In this document: positions 5,012 through 5,078 of the stretch, one piece after another
Position numbering within the stretch: position 1 is the stretch's first letter
Layout of the letters: every line of letters starts with the position of its first letter
DNA from: Gemmatimonadota bacterium
GTDB taxonomy: Bacteria; Latescibacterota; UBA2968; UBA8231
NCBI GenBank assembly: GCA_026706165.1
Contig: JAPOZF010000255.1
Coordinates: 3,261-8,338 of the forward strand
Direction of reading: 5' to 3'
Length of the DNA: 5,078 nt
Position numbers and translations under genes: made by a program
The notes under the pieces: generated by a model
Told to the model about the DNA's origin: nothing
The model's database searches: none
What the model saw: the letters and a program-made list of their open reading frames with translations, nothing else

Positions 5012-5078
5012 ATGCAGGCCGACATCGGTCTGGTAGGACTGGCCGTGATGGGGGAAAACCTCGTGCTGAACATGGCCG
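5012..5078 (+). CDS. gnd: 6-phosphogluconate dehydrogenase, N-terminal fragment (runs off window)
   Basis: The 22 complete codons read MQADIGLVGLAVMGENLVLN followed by MA. This is nearly the invariant N-terminus of 6-phosphogluconate dehydrogenase, whose GLxGLAVMGxNL segment is the NADP(+)-binding Rossmann turn. The enzyme oxidatively decarboxylates 6-phosphogluconate to ribulose 5-phosphate in the cytoplasmic oxidative pentose phosphate pathway. The start at 5012 is chosen by its spacing from AAGGA. The gene begins 39 nt after the Asp-box gene on the same strand with no terminator visible, so it may belong to the same operon. The rest of the gene, about 450-490 residues in the family, lies beyond the window. 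Shorter decarboxylating homologs begin slightly differently, so the full-length form is favoured. Confidence 0.88.
   Translation, partial: MQADIGLVGLAVMGENLVLNMA

Overview
This is a GC-rich bacterial stretch (roughly two-thirds G+C by eye) with strong Shine-Dalgarno sites, short intergenic gaps and two divergent transcription units. It is dominated by iron/2-oxoglutarate oxygenases of the phytanoyl-CoA dioxygenase (PhyH) family. Also present are a Gfo/Idh/MocA-type oxidoreductase fragment, an Asp-box (sialidase-like) propeller protein and the first codons of 6-phosphogluconate dehydrogenase. Dense clusters of PhyH paralogs next to Gfo/Idh/MocA and Asp-box genes are typical of Planctomycetota, Latescibacterota, Poribacteria-like and related environmental lineages. 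That assignment is inference; no gene in the window identifies the taxon.

Left arm, minus strand: a 546-residue protein with an N-terminal PhyH domain and a C-terminal HEAT-repeat domain (1785 down to 145). After a 22-nt gap comes a second PhyH-like gene (122 down to the window edge), of which only about 30-40 residues are visible. Its visible end may be frame-shifted and lies in strongly palindromic DNA.

Centre: a 122-nt divergent intergenic region (1786-1907), relatively AT-rich, with nested short inverted repeats that could be an operator. No convincing -35/-10 pair is visible.

Right arm, plus strand, probably one operon: a canonical 262-residue PhyH protein (1908-2696); a 67-nt spacer with an imperfect tandem repeat (2697-2762); a 273-residue PhyH-like protein without a visible HxD metal motif (2763-3584); a Gfo/Idh/MocA remnant (3592-3757) that keeps the NAD-binding N-terminus and then loses frame at a G-run; a 387-residue Asp-box protein without a signal peptide (3809-4972); and the start of gnd (5012 to the edge).

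Working together: the genes suggest oxidative modification of one or more small organic molecules by several oxygenases. The Gfo-type dehydrogenase remnant, the propeller protein and gnd hint at a sugar or sugar-acid pathway feeding the pentose phosphate route. No substrate can be read from the sequence. The points most worth a second look are the PhyH-HEAT fusion, the oxygenase lacking HxD, and the apparently internally deleted oxidoreductase gene.
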